Part shown: in pieces, positions 34,594-42,415 of the stretch
How the letters are laid out: each line of letters begins with the position of its first letter
Numbering within the stretch: position 1 is the stretch's first letter
Assembly (NCBI GenBank): GCA_038400315.1
Contig: CP151667.1
Span: forward strand, 3,173,174 to 3,237,173
Reading direction: 5' to 3'
DNA from: Isosphaeraceae bacterium EP7
GTDB taxonomy: Bacteria; Planctomycetota; Planctomycetia; Isosphaerales; Isosphaeraceae
DNA length: 64,000 nt
Notes under the pieces: generated by a model
Seen by the model: the letters and a program-made list of their open reading frames with translations, nothing else
The model's database searches: none
Told to the model about the DNA's origin: nothing
Translations under genes and position numbers: made by a program

Positions 34594-35514
34594 TCAGGCC
34601 TGGCCCCCGGGCGACGCGATGGCTTTCAAGAACACATCTTCCAGCGTGCTCCGGCGAGGGCGGAGCGACCGGACCTGCTCGCCGGACTGGCCGACGACCT
34701 CCCAGATCGACCGGGCGGTCTGGCCGTCGGCCATCGTTACCATGATCTCGTCGTCGAGCGGCTCGGCGGCCAGGCCCGCGGCGGCCAGGGCATGCATCAA
34801 AGGGGCTTGATCTCCCTTGGCCCGGACGACCACCTGCCGCGAGTGGGCGGCCTTCATCTCGGCGATGAGCCCCTGGGCCAGCAGCCGGCCTCCGCCCAGC
34901 ACCATCACCCGGTCGCAGACGGCCTCGACGTCGGGCAGCAGGTGGCTGGAGAAGAGCAGGCTCATCCCCTTGTTGCGGGCCAGGTCGCGGGCCAGTTCCA
35001 GCACTTCCTCGCGGCCGGCGGGGTCCATGCCATTGGTCGGCTCGTCCAGGATGAGAAGCTTCGGATCATGAACGATCGCCGATGCGATCTTGAGCCGCTG
35101 CTTCATGCCGGTCGAGTAGCTGTCCACCTTGCGGTAGCGGGCCTCGCCCAGGCCCACGTAGTCGAGCACCTCGTGGGCCCGCTGCATGGCGTCGGTACGC
35201 CGCATCCCGGCCAGCTCGCCGGCGTAGGCCACGAAGTCGACCCCGGCCAGGCCCGGGAACAGGCACTCGTCCTCGGGGGCGAAGCCCGCCACCTGGCGGA
35301 TCGCCAGCCGCTCGGCGTGGATGTCCCGGCCCAGCACCGCCCCGCCGCCGGAGTCGACGCGGATCAGGCCCAGCAGCGTCCGGATCATCGTGGTCTTGCC
35401 CGCGCCGTTGGGCCCGAGCAGGCCGATGGCCCCCTCGGGCATCGCCACGTCCAGCGCGTTCAGGGCCCTGATCTTGCCGTAGGTCTTGGTGACGCCCTGG
35501 AGCTCGAACAGCAT
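34594..35514 (-). CDS. ABC transporter ATP-binding protein (first system)
   Basis: The first gene of the exporter operon encodes 306 residues with Walker A GPNGAGKTT, Q-loop VAGFAPEDECLFPGLAG, signature YSTGMKQRLKIASAI, Walker B KLLILDEPTNGMDP and H-loop LLFSSHLLPDVE. The C-terminal domain ends with STLEDVFLKAI, usual in ABC-2/NatA-like ATPases. Two complete ATPase-permease pairs in one operon, with differing ATPases, suggest a heteromeric exporter or two related exporters for the same kind of substrate. Confidence 0.92.
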   Translation of the reverse strand: MLFELQGVTKTYGKIRALNALDVAMPEGAIGLLGPNGAGKTTMIRTLLGLIRVDSGGGAVLGRDIHAERLAIRQVAGFAPEDECLFPGLAGVDFVAYAGELAGMRRTDAMQRAHEVLDYVGLGEARYRKVDSYSTGMKQRLKIASAIVHDPKLLILDEPTNGMDPAGREEVLELARDLARNKGMSLLFSSHLLPDVEAVCDRVMVLGGGRLLAQGLIAEMKAAHSRQVVVRAKGDQAPLMHALAAAGLAAEPLDDEIMVTMADGQTARSIWEVVGQSGEQVRSLRPRRSTLEDVFLKAIASPGGQA

Positions 35515-35790
35515 GGTGCCCCGCCGCGTCAGGTCGGATTGGGTCGAGTCGGATCAAAGGCCGAGGGGTCTTCGCCGCGCCCGGGCCGATCTTGGATCCG
35601 GGTGCCCGACAATCTTAGCGGCTCGGTCGGCCCGACGATACCGTGTACGCGGCGGGCGGCCCCTCGCAAGAATCGGGGGCGGCCGGCGAACGCATTTCCG
35701 TGCTCCGAAGGATGGCCCCCGCGGTTTATCCTGCCGGTGCGACCGGCCGAAGCCGGGCGCCCGCCCCGCGCCCCTATCAGGACCCCAGCG

Positions 35791-37227
35791 ATGGCGACCG
35801 ATGCACAGGTCGAGGCCGGCGACGAACCCGGTGAAGCTCTCGCAGCCGACGGCGCGACGGTCGAGGCCGGCGACCTCCCGGTCGACGGGCCTCCGATGCC
35901 CGACCCCGAGACGGTCCCTCCGCCCCCCGCCGAGCCGGTGGCGCCGGCCGGCAGGTTGGCCTCGGTGGATGTCCTGCGCGGGGTGGCCCTGCTGGGCATC
36001 CTGGCGATGAACATCGTCGACTTCGCCTGGCCGAATCGCGTCTACAGCAACCCCTACGCCGCGCCCGGCGCGGGGCCCGTCGACGTCGGCTTCTGGATGT
36101 TCAATCACTTTGTGTTCGACACCAAGATGATGACCCTATTCTCCATGCTCTTCGGCGCCGGCCTGGTGCTGATGACCGATCGGGCCGAGGGCCGGGGGGC
36201 CAGGCTGGGGCGGGTCTATTACCGGCGGGTTTCCTGGCTGCTCGTCATCGGCCTGATCCACTCCTACCTCATCTGGGCGGGCGACATCCTGGTGATGTAC
36301 GCCAGTTGCGGGTTCCTGCTCTACCCCTGTCGCCGTTGGAGCCCCAAAACCCTGCTGGTGGTCGGCACGTGCCTGGTCCTCATGGCGGCCCCCCTGGTCG
36401 TCGGGGCCCGGGGCGCCTTCTCTTACATGAAGCGGACGCACGAGAGGGTGCAGGCCGAGACCAAGGCGGGCAAGACGCCGACCAAGTGGGAGAAGCGGGT
36501 CAGCGACGGCTGGGCGAAGACCCTGAAGGGGACGAAGCCGAGCCACGAGCGGTTCCAGAAGGACATCGCCACTCACCGAGGGGGCTACGCCGGGATTGTC
36601 AAGGAGCGGGCCGAAGAGCTCATCTCCTCACAGACCTTCGGCTTCATCTTCGCCGGCTGGTGGCTGGCCGGCGGCCGGATGCTGCTGGGCATGGGCCTGA
36701 TGAAGCTGGGCGTCTTCTCGGGCCTTCGATCCAATCGCTTCTACACATGGATGATGGTCCTCGGCTATGGAATCGGCCTGCCGCTGATGGCGATCGAGAC
36801 CGCGGTGAGCCTGCGGACGGGCTTCTTCGCCGGCCGCCCGCTCGACTACATCACCCAGGGCTGGGTCCTGCTCTACCTGGTGGGGAGCATGCCGGTGGTG
36901 CTGGGCCACGTCGGCCTGGTGATGCTCATCGTCCGCGCAGGGCTGCTCTCGGGGCTGACCCGTCGGCTCGCGGCCGTGGGCCGGATGGCCCTGAGCAACT
37001 ACCTGTTCGACTCGATCCTCTGCACGACCCTCTTCTACGGCTACGGCCTGGGCCTCTACGGCTCCGTCCCCCGCCCCTACCTGATGGGCCTTACCCTCAT
37101 GATCTGGGCCTTCCAGCTCACCTTCAGCCCCGTCTGGCTGGCCCACTTTCGCTACGGCCCCGCCGAGTGGCTCTGGCGCTCGCTGACCTACTGGAAGCCC
37201 CAGCCGATGCGGGCCGTGGCGGGATGA
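35791..37227 (+). CDS. DUF418-type multi-span membrane protein
   Basis: The 478-residue protein begins with about 55 disordered, acidic, Pro-rich residues, then GRLASVDVLRGVALLGILAM and NIVDFAWPNRVYSNP, the classical opening of the DUF418/YeiB family. Around ten hydrophobic segments follow, with TKMMTLFSMLFGAGLVLMTD, SWLLVIGLIHSYLIWAGDIL and RMALSNYLFDSILCTTLFYG as landmarks. The final FSPVWLAHFRYGPAEWLWRS, with LTYWKP close behind, is the conserved family end. The family is related to acyltransferase-like and heparan acetyltransferase membrane proteins, but its substrate is undefined. It is divergent from the ABC operon and ends in a shared terminator. The much longer open frame upstream of 35791 is antisense to the ABC genes. 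Confidence 0.88.
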   Translation: MATDAQVEAGDEPGEALAADGATVEAGDLPVDGPPMPDPETVPPPPAEPVAPAGRLASVDVLRGVALLGILAMNIVDFAWPNRVYSNPYAAPGAGPVDVGFWMFNHFVFDTKMMTLFSMLFGAGLVLMTDRAEGRGARLGRVYYRRVSWLLVIGLIHSYLIWAGDILVMYASCGFLLYPCRRWSPKTLLVVGTCLVLMAAPLVVGARGAFSYMKRTHERVQAETKAGKTPTKWEKRVSDGWAKTLKGTKPSHERFQKDIATHRGGYAGIVKERAEELISSQTFGFIFAGWWLAGGRMLLGMGLMKLGVFSGLRSNRFYTWMMVLGYGIGLPLMAIETAVSLRTGFFAGRPLDYITQGWVLLYLVGSMPVVLGHVGLVMLIVRAGLLSGLTRRLAAVGRMALSNYLFDSILCTTLFYGYGLGLYGSVPRPYLMGLTLMIWAFQLTFSPVWLAHFRYGPAEWLWRSLTYWKPQPMRAVAG

Positions 37228-37233
37228 GACCGA

Positions 37234-37269
37234 GGGCGGCGATGCCCAATCCCGGCATCGCCGCCCTTT
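37234..37269. terminator. Bidirectional terminator
   Basis: GGGCGGCGATGCC (37234-37246) pairs perfectly with GGCATCGCCGCCC (37254-37266), loop CAATCCC, followed on the plus strand by TTT. It lies between the converging DUF418 and M56 genes. Confidence 0.7.
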
Positions 37270-37276
37270 CACGACC

Positions 37277-40200
37277 TTATTTCTTGGCGTTGAACTCCAC
37301 CCGGGCCGCCTCGCCCGGCTTGACGGTCACCTTCTCCAGGCTCAGCTTGGGGACGTCTCGCTCGCGTTCGTAGAGGGGCAACAAGGCGACTCCATATTCC
37401 CCAGGGGCCAAGTCACCGAACTCGAAGTCCGTCTGGCCGGGCTGCAACTCCAGGACGGCACCGCCGAGGTCATCGCGAACCATCTCGACGCGGGCGGCCT
37501 CGGGGAAGACCCCGCGATCGACCCTGCCAACCAGACGGCCGGTGGCCGGCATGGTGACTTCGATCGCCTGCTTCCCCTCATCGTTGATGCGTTCCAGATG
37601 CGTGGACCTTCCCCGGCCAAGGCCGGTACGCCACCAGGCCAGCTCGACCTCGGCCTGCTCGGGGACCCCGTCGAATCGGAATCGCCCCGCGTCGTCGGTC
37701 ACCCCTTTCAGGAACAGCTCGATCTCCGGATTGAAGTTGAGGAGGTCATCCACGAGATGTTCCCATTTGATCGGGGGGCGGGCAGGACGCCTCGCATCTC
37801 GCTTGCCCGAGGCGATCAGGCGCAGCTGGACGCCCGAGACGGGCAGACCCGCGGAGTCGAGGATCCGCCCGCCGTAAGATCGCAGGTTGGCCGGATCGAT
37901 CGGGTCGAGGCGGAACGTCGTGGTCGATTTTACGCGTGGATCGGTGGCCACGACCCGGGGTACGATTCGACGCTGGTACCCATCGGCAGAGACGGTGACC
38001 TGGAGCGGCATACCCAGGAAAAGGTGCGAGATCTTGAATTGACCCTGGTCGGACCGGCATGGCTCGCCGAGCCCGACGTTGTGAGTGTGGAGCCTGACCG
38101 ACGGGTCGCCGGATTTCCAGTCGGGCGAGAAGCTGAGGAGCACGTTGAACGCGCGGATGGGTTGGTCCGTCTTCGAGTCGACCACGCGGCCGGAAATCTC
38201 GCCGGCCGGTTTCAACCGGACGGTGACGACCTCGTCCGTGTCGAGCGGGAGCGAATGCTTCTCCAGGAAGGAAAGCTCCATCCCATAAAACGAGAAGACG
38301 CCACCGGCGGAGAGGGAGTCGAGCGAAAACCGGCCCGATTCATCGGTCATCGTGCTCACGCCGTCGAAGGTCCCCAGCAAGTCATGCTCGAATGCGACCC
38401 TCACCTTGGCGATGGGCTGCAACGCGTCATCAACGACGCGACCGCGGATGCGATGGCCGGGGTCGAGGGTCACGGAAACCTCCGCCGGCTTGTCGGGCGG
38501 ACCGGCCTGCACGCTCAGGCGACGGGGTGCGAACCCCTTGGCGGAGACGACGATCTCCTTGCCGAAGTTCCGATCCTGATACAGGTTCTTCATCAGGAAA
38601 CGCCCGTCGGCCCCGGTCTTTGCGTTGCGTACACCGGCATCCCCGCGATTCCTCACGAGGGCCCCTTCAATGGGCAGCCCATCCTTGCTGACGACGGTCC
38701 CGGCGATCGCCCCCCCGTCCGGGGGTGGCGTCAAAGAGACGTCGAGCGTCTGCCGTAGCGACGCGAGGGTGATCGGCGTGACGTTCGTTGCATACGCTCG
38801 CTTTCCGTGGCGCACCACGAAGGCGACGCCAATCGGCAGCTTCTCCAGGCGATAGCGGCCGTCTGTGTCCGACACGGCCCGGGAGAACTCGTAAGAGTCA
38901 TCCGGGGTGATCGCCGTGATCTTGGCTCCCGGGAGCGGGTTGCCCTCGGCGTCGCGTATCTGGCCTTCCAGCGTCGAGGCAGGTCCGAGGAGCACGTCGA
39001 GGTTGGTGACCTCATCCGCGATCAGGGTCACCTTACGCCGCTCGTTGGCGTGGCCATCGGCCGAGATCGAGACCTCGTTCGAGCCCGGCATCAGGCGTTG
39101 GACGAGATATGTGCCGTCGCGGTCGGTGATGGGTGCCTCGGGCCGATCGGCCCAGCCCACGATCACATTCGCCCCCTGGATCGGTTGGCCCGTCGCCTTG
39201 TCCTTCACGCGAACCTTGAGGGACGCCGCCGGGCGGACCAGGATCTCGAGCGGCCCTCCCGACTGTCCGATCGCGGTCAGTTCCACCACGCCATCCTGGC
39301 CGGCCAGGGTGCGTGAGGTCAGCTGACCCAGAGTTGCCCAGACGCAATAGCGACCGAGGGTCAGCCCGTCGAACGCGAAGTTCCCCCTCGCGTCGGCGAC
39401 CTGGCGAAGGGCCGACCCGCCGCCCGGACGATATCGCTCCTCGTCGCGATATTGCCGGATCAGCAGGACCTCGGCCCCCGGCACCGGATCTCCCCCCGCT
39501 TCTTTGACCACGCGGCCCCGGATGCGCCCCACGGCCGGCAGGTGGGCGGGAATGGCCGGAGAAGCGGGCTGGGCTTTCGCGGCGGCCGGTTCGTCGGCCG
39601 CGCGGGTCTCATCGGCCGCGGAGGCTGCCCCTGGGGGCCGGGCGGTCGCGAGGCCGAGGATGAGGAGGGTGGCGACGATCGCCAGGCGCGTTGCTCGGGC
39701 TCGGCTCATTGGCACGTGGCTGCGCGTGCCGTCGAACATGACGTTCATGCGTTGCTCCAGTGTGTTGGGGCGGGCCATCGCGACGAGGGCGGCGGAGCGG
39801 GCGAGGGCCAGGGGGCGGGCCAGGGCGAGGAGTTGGCGGGCGTAGTCCGTGGGCCGCTCTCCGGCCTGGACCACACAGTCGTCGCAGGCGTGCTCGCATT
39901 CCAGGCGCATCCGATGCAGGGCGTGCCATGCGAGGGGGTGGAACCAGAACAGGGACGTCGTCAGCCGACCGATGAGCTGCCAGGCGACGTCGAGGCGCCG
40001 GATGTGGGCCAGCTCGTGGCGCAGCACCAGGCGGCGGGCCTCGGACGACCAGTTGGTGGCCTCGGCCGGCAGGAGGATGACCGGGAGAAACACGCCCCAG
40101 GTCAGGGCGATCGGCGAGTCGCCCGACTGACGCAGGTCGACGGGACGGCGGATTCCCGAGGCTCGCCTCAGGTCGTCCAGCAGCGAGATCCAGGATTGAT

Positions 40201-40747
40201 CCCGCACGACCGAAGATCGGCGGCGACGCTGAAAATTCGCGGTCAGGCCGAGGAGTGTCGGGATGGCCGAGGCCATCGCTCCAACGGCCCAGAGGGCGAG
40301 CACGACGGAGGCGCGTGTCCAACTCGGAGGGGGATCGATGGCGGCGGGCCCCTCGGTGCGAGCGAACTGAGGGCTTGTTGCGGGCTCGGGGCGGGCCTCC
40401 ATGGCATCCATGATGAGAGGACGGTCGTCCCTGATGGGAGGGCGGTCGTCGGCACGGATGGTCGTCTCCTCACGCGTGGGCTCGTCGGTTTCGACCCGGA
40501 GCGGTTCCGGTGCGAACGAAAACGCGGGGATCGCCGGCAAGTTCCAGCCGGGAACGGACCAGGTGACGACCGGCAGGGCGACCAGGCCGGCGAGGGTGAA
40601 TGCCCAGATCCGATGGCGGAGCGCGGCCGAAGATCGGCGTGCGAACACGATGACGAGGTTGGCCAGCAGCAGCAGGATCGTCGCCCTGAGGGCCGCGTCC
40701 ACCAGGAGCGGCGTGAAGGAGACGGCGAGTGCGAATTCCAGGCGCAT
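37277..40747 (-). CDS. BlaR-like M56 membrane metallopeptidase with many carboxypeptidase-regulatory-like domains
   Basis: The 1156-residue protein has N-terminal membrane helices (LVDAALRATILLLLANLVIV, IWAFTLAGLVALPVVTWSVP, then one near 145-165). The M56 zinc peptidase carries HELAH at 244-248 and WFHPLAWHALHRMRLECEHA, ending in CDDCV. A further membrane helix is at about 355-375. The rest is extracytoplasmic and contains about seven carboxypeptidase-regulatory-like beta-sandwiches, each with GRV- or GTVV-type starts (IRGRVVKEAGGDPVPGAEVL, LEGQIRDAEGNPLPGAKITA, IAGTVVSKDGLPIEGALVRN). In BlaR1 the sensor is a penicillin-binding domain; here these beta-sandwiches replace it. By analogy it cleaves or inactivates the BlaI-type repressor encoded one base upstream. 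The ligand is unknown. Confidence 0.9.
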   Translation of the reverse strand: MRLEFALAVSFTPLLVDAALRATILLLLANLVIVFARRSSAALRHRIWAFTLAGLVALPVVTWSVPGWNLPAIPAFSFAPEPLRVETDEPTREETTIRADDRPPIRDDRPLIMDAMEARPEPATSPQFARTEGPAAIDPPPSWTRASVVLALWAVGAMASAIPTLLGLTANFQRRRRSSVVRDQSWISLLDDLRRASGIRRPVDLRQSGDSPIALTWGVFLPVILLPAEATNWSSEARRLVLRHELAHIRRLDVAWQLIGRLTTSLFWFHPLAWHALHRMRLECEHACDDCVVQAGERPTDYARQLLALARPLALARSAALVAMARPNTLEQRMNVMFDGTRSHVPMSRARATRLAIVATLLILGLATARPPGAASAADETRAADEPAAAKAQPASPAIPAHLPAVGRIRGRVVKEAGGDPVPGAEVLLIRQYRDEERYRPGGGSALRQVADARGNFAFDGLTLGRYCVWATLGQLTSRTLAGQDGVVELTAIGQSGGPLEILVRPAASLKVRVKDKATGQPIQGANVIVGWADRPEAPITDRDGTYLVQRLMPGSNEVSISADGHANERRKVTLIADEVTNLDVLLGPASTLEGQIRDAEGNPLPGAKITAITPDDSYEFSRAVSDTDGRYRLEKLPIGVAFVVRHGKRAYATNVTPITLASLRQTLDVSLTPPPDGGAIAGTVVSKDGLPIEGALVRNRGDAGVRNAKTGADGRFLMKNLYQDRNFGKEIVVSAKGFAPRRLSVQAGPPDKPAEVSVTLDPGHRIRGRVVDDALQPIAKVRVAFEHDLLGTFDGVSTMTDESGRFSLDSLSAGGVFSFYGMELSFLEKHSLPLDTDEVVTVRLKPAGEISGRVVDSKTDQPIRAFNVLLSFSPDWKSGDPSVRLHTHNVGLGEPCRSDQGQFKISHLFLGMPLQVTVSADGYQRRIVPRVVATDPRVKSTTTFRLDPIDPANLRSYGGRILDSAGLPVSGVQLRLIASGKRDARRPARPPIKWEHLVDDLLNFNPEIELFLKGVTDDAGRFRFDGVPEQAEVELAWWRTGLGRGRSTHLERINDEGKQAIEVTMPATGRLVGRVDRGVFPEAARVEMVRDDLGGAVLELQPGQTDFEFGDLAPGEYGVALLPLYERERDVPKLSLEKVTVKPGEAARVEFNAKK

Positions 40748-40748
40748 G

Positions 40749-41141
40749 CTATTTCCCCTCCCGGCGGGCCTGCTGGATGAGCTGCTCCAGACGCTCGATG
40801 TCGTCGTTGCTCAGATTGGCGACGGACGGGTGCAGGATCGCCTCGACGGTGGCGGCGGCCGAGCCGGCGAAGAAGGTCTGCATCAGGTGCCTGAGGGCCG
40901 ATTGCTTCGCCGCGTCGCGCGAGTGGACCGCGCGGTAGACATATTTGGTGCCCACCTGATGATGCTGGAGCAGGCCCTTGGCCTCAAGCGACCGGATCAT
41001 CGTCCGCACGGCCGAGTACGACGGCGGGTCGGCCAGGTCGGCCAGCACGTCGGCCACCGAGGCCTCTCTCAGCTTGTAGACCGAATCCATGATCTGCCGC
41101 TCGCGGGCACCAAGGCCCGCCTGGTATTGCTGCCTTGCCAT
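40749..41141 (-). CDS. blaI: BlaI/MecI-family transcriptional repressor
   Basis: The 130-residue protein is a winged-helix repressor: GLGARERQIMDSVYKLREAS, VADVLADLADPPSYSAVRTM and IRSLEAKGLLQHHQVGTKYV form the DNA-binding domain, and SALRHLMQTFFAGSAAATVE with DDIERLEQLIQQARREGK the dimerisation tail. PSYSAVRTMIRSLE is the recognition helix. I chose ATG 41141 because family members start close to QYQAGLGARE; the longer frame runs into the promoter. The stop is one base from the M56 gene, forming the usual repressor-sensor operon. A promoter with overlapping inverted repeats lies upstream, suggesting autoregulation. Confidence 0.92.
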   Translation of the reverse strand: MARQQYQAGLGARERQIMDSVYKLREASVADVLADLADPPSYSAVRTMIRSLEAKGLLQHHQVGTKYVYRAVHSRDAAKQSALRHLMQTFFAGSAAATVEAILHPSVANLSNDDIERLEQLIQQARREGK

Positions 41142-41196
41142 GCGTCCGCTCGCGGGTGACCGGGGATGGGCCGCCGGGCGACATGCCTGGCATCCC

Positions 41197-41237
41197 ATTG
41201 CCACTGGCAGTGTATTGCCACAAATCAGTCGAGTCAA
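41197..41237 (-). promoter_or_regulatory. Promoter and probable BlaI operator
   Basis: On the minus strand TTGACT (41237-41232) and TACACT (41214-41209) are spaced by exactly 17 bases. The -10 box is overlapped by CACTG-G-CAGTG (41202-41212) and TGCCA-C-TGGCA (41199-41209), two interleaved inverted repeats. ATTGCCAC occurs twice (41197-41204 and 41214-41221). Transcription would start near 41202, about 60 bases before the blaI start. This is an ideal arrangement for repression by the BlaI dimer. Confidence 0.65.
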
Positions 41238-41335
41238 TGGCGCCGCGATCGATTTCGATCGCAGGGCCGGTGGCTTGACGGCGAGGCCCGGCGGCCTACA
41301 CCTTGGAGGGGTGTTGGGCCGGGCAGGGGGGTTGG

Positions 41336-42244
41336 ATGAAGGCGTTTTATTGCGACGAGTTCGTCATCGAGCTGCCGCCGACGCATCGGTTCCCGATGAT
41401 CAAGTACGCCATGCTCCGGCGGCGGATCGTGGAGGCCGGATTGGTGCCTGAGGGCTCGTTGTTGGTGCCACACGCCGCGACCGACGTGGAGCTTTGCCGC
41501 GCGCACGCCCCGGACTACGTCAGGCGCGTCGCGGGGGGCTTGCAGACCGAGGCCGAGGTCCGGGAGATGGGCTTCCCCTGGTCGCGCTCGCTGGTCGAGC
41601 GGTCGAGGCGGTCCAGCGGTGCGACGATCGAGGCGGCACGCGCGGCGTTTGAGGACGGGGTGGCGGTGAATCTGGCCGGCGGCACTCATCACGCACACGC
41701 CGACAAGGCGGCCGGCTACTGCATCTTCAATGACTCGGCCGTGGCCGCGCGGGCGATGCAGGCCGAGGGGCGGGCCAGGCGCGTGGTGGTGATCGACACC
41801 GACGTCCACCAGGGGGACGGCACCGCCTCGATCCTGGCCGGCGACCCGACCGTCTTCACCTTCTCGATCCACGGGGCCAAGAATTACCCCATGCGCAAGC
41901 AGCCCAGCGACCTCGACGTGAATCTGCCCGACGGCACCGACGACGGTGCCTATCTCGATGCGCTGGAGCGTGGCGTCCGCCGGGCGATCGACCGCTCGAG
42001 GGCCGATCTGGCCATCATGCTGGCCGGCGCCGACCCGTTCGAGGGGGACACTCTGGGCCGGTTGAAGGTGACCAAGGCGGGGCTTGCCGCGCGCGACCGG
42101 ATCGTGCTCGACCACTGCCGTGCCGCCGGCCTGCCGGTGGCCATCTCGATGGCCGGGGGCTACGCGAAGCACGTCGAGGACACCGTCGACATCCACTACC
42201 AGACCGTGCAGGCCGCCGCCGGCCTGGCGGCGTCGTTCCGCTGA
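41336..42244 (+). CDS. Histone deacetylase-family zinc amidohydrolase
   Basis: The 302-residue protein belongs to the bacterial HDAC/acetoin-utilisation superfamily, zinc enzymes that remove acyl groups from amines such as acetyl-polyamines or acetyl-lysine. The catalytic His pair is in GGTHHAHADKAAGYCIFND (H118, H119). The metal ligands are D156 and H158 in VIDTDVHQGDGTA and D233 in LAGADPFEGD. The N-terminus (YCDEFVIELPPTHRFPMIKY) matches the short single-domain class. In place of the usual catalytic Tyr motif GGY, AGGYAKHVEDTVDIH provides Tyr at the C-terminus. The start MKAFYC at 41336 follows a purine-rich stretch. Substrate unknown. Confidence 0.9.
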   Translation: MKAFYCDEFVIELPPTHRFPMIKYAMLRRRIVEAGLVPEGSLLVPHAATDVELCRAHAPDYVRRVAGGLQTEAEVREMGFPWSRSLVERSRRSSGATIEAARAAFEDGVAVNLAGGTHHAHADKAAGYCIFNDSAVAARAMQAEGRARRVVVIDTDVHQGDGTASILAGDPTVFTFSIHGAKNYPMRKQPSDLDVNLPDGTDDGAYLDALERGVRRAIDRSRADLAIMLAGADPFEGDTLGRLKVTKAGLAARDRIVLDHCRAAGLPVAISMAGGYAKHVEDTVDIHYQTVQAAAGLAASFR

Positions 42245-42415
42245 GTTCGCGTCGTCTTCGGCGGCATATCGAGCAGAAACCCCCGGGGCGGCGTAGAATG
42301 ATCGCGTGGTGGCGGGTCCCCCTCGTCCCGCATCGGGATCGCCCCGGGCGGCGTACCCTCGGCCGACGGATGGCCCGGGCGCGACGCGTCCCTCGTTTTC
42401 AGGGATTTCAATCCG

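Noticed and set aside
33742-37227. 1161-residue plus-strand open frame
   Set aside because: Only the part from 35791 is a real gene (DUF418 type). The upstream part is the antisense of three ABC transporter genes with strong motifs and has biased Gly/Arg/Gln/His content.
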